A stretch of DNA of 64,000 nucleotides from Sphaerisporangium album. Lineage in GTDB: Bacteria > Actinomycetota > Actinomycetes > Streptosporangiales > Streptosporangiaceae. Below, piece by piece: positions 63,978-64,000 of this stretch. The stretch is taken from positions 1-64,000 of the forward strand of contig NZ_QOIL01000021.1 in NCBI RefSeq assembly GCF_003323745.1. The letters run 5' to 3'. Made by a program: the position numbers and the translations under genes. Each line of letters opens with the position of its first letter. Positions within the stretch are counted from its first letter, which is position 1. The notes under the pieces are model-generated. The model was not told where the DNA came from, made no database searches, and was given only the letters and a program-made list of their open reading frames with translations.

Positions 63978-64000
63978 TAAGTGACGGACGCCGTAGGTCC

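Overview
The window is high-GC (roughly 70 %), densely coded with G/C-ending codons, uses many GTG starts and has 4-base stop/start overlaps. Together with a GH10-CBM2 xylanase, a GH62 arabinofuranosidase, an AfsR/SARP regulator, a DUF2637 remnant and ArsR/CobW genes, this points to a soil-type filamentous actinobacterium. Streptosporangiales-like is my inference; no rRNA or marker gene is present to fix it.

1-21.5 kb is an exoenzyme and redox-sensing block. It holds the tail of a xylanase, a Tat-exported multicopper oxidase, a hemerythrin-like protein, a large SARP/ATPase regulator divergent from a 2,111-residue secreted lipase-like repeat protein, a DoxX membrane protein, a DevS/DevR-type two-component pair with a PPOX-fold protein and a GGGAC/GTCCC DevR box, a secreted protein of unknown role, and a GH62 arabinofuranosidase flanked by two copies of the same 14-bp operator-like sequence.

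21.6-41.7 kb is a carbohydrate-type catabolic island. A minus-strand operon (FGGY kinase, DeoR regulator, PfkB kinase) diverges from a class II aldolase. It is followed by an RbsBAC-like ABC importer with two permeases, a GMC flavoprotein plus its gluconate-dehydrogenase-subunit-3 partner, a LacI regulator, a nitrilase-superfamily amidohydrolase, a zinc alcohol dehydrogenase, a Gfo/Idh/MocA oxidoreductase, an SDR, and a second GMC/subunit-3 pair. Two regulons can be read from the DNA. TGACATCGATTACC lies exactly 21 nt after the start of the -10 box at three promoters (probable LacI sites). A CAAC/GTTG-rich element around a TTGACA box is shared by the kinase operon and the second GMC operon (probable DeoR sites).

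41.8-46.3 kb is a decay zone: a truncated HAD phosphatase, an ORF without a start, a frameshifted unknown gene, a frameshifted DUF2637 gene and a degenerate type I-E-like CRISPR relic with 60-61 bp period. An intact SWIM zinc-finger protein and an aldo/keto reductase lie among them.

46.4-64 kb is the most interesting part: an arsenic-type regulatory island that contains what looks like a RiPP (modified peptide) gene cluster. An aquaporin and an OPT-family transporter are preceded by CATTGAT/ATCRATG palindromes. A 44-residue Cys-Cys peptide gene is followed by tightly overlapping genes for a radical SAM/SPASM enzyme, an ArsM-like methyltransferase that keeps the arsenite-binding cysteines, TldD and TldE, an FAD oxidoreductase, an M3 metallopeptidase and, convergently, an M1 aminopeptidase. 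Then come ArsR, a CobW-type GTPase, a second ArsR whose operator contains its own start codon, an ArsM fused to an ArsN1-like acetyltransferase, and a third ArsR. My hypothesis is a metalloid-responsive pathway that makes or handles a modified, possibly arsenic-carrying, peptide.
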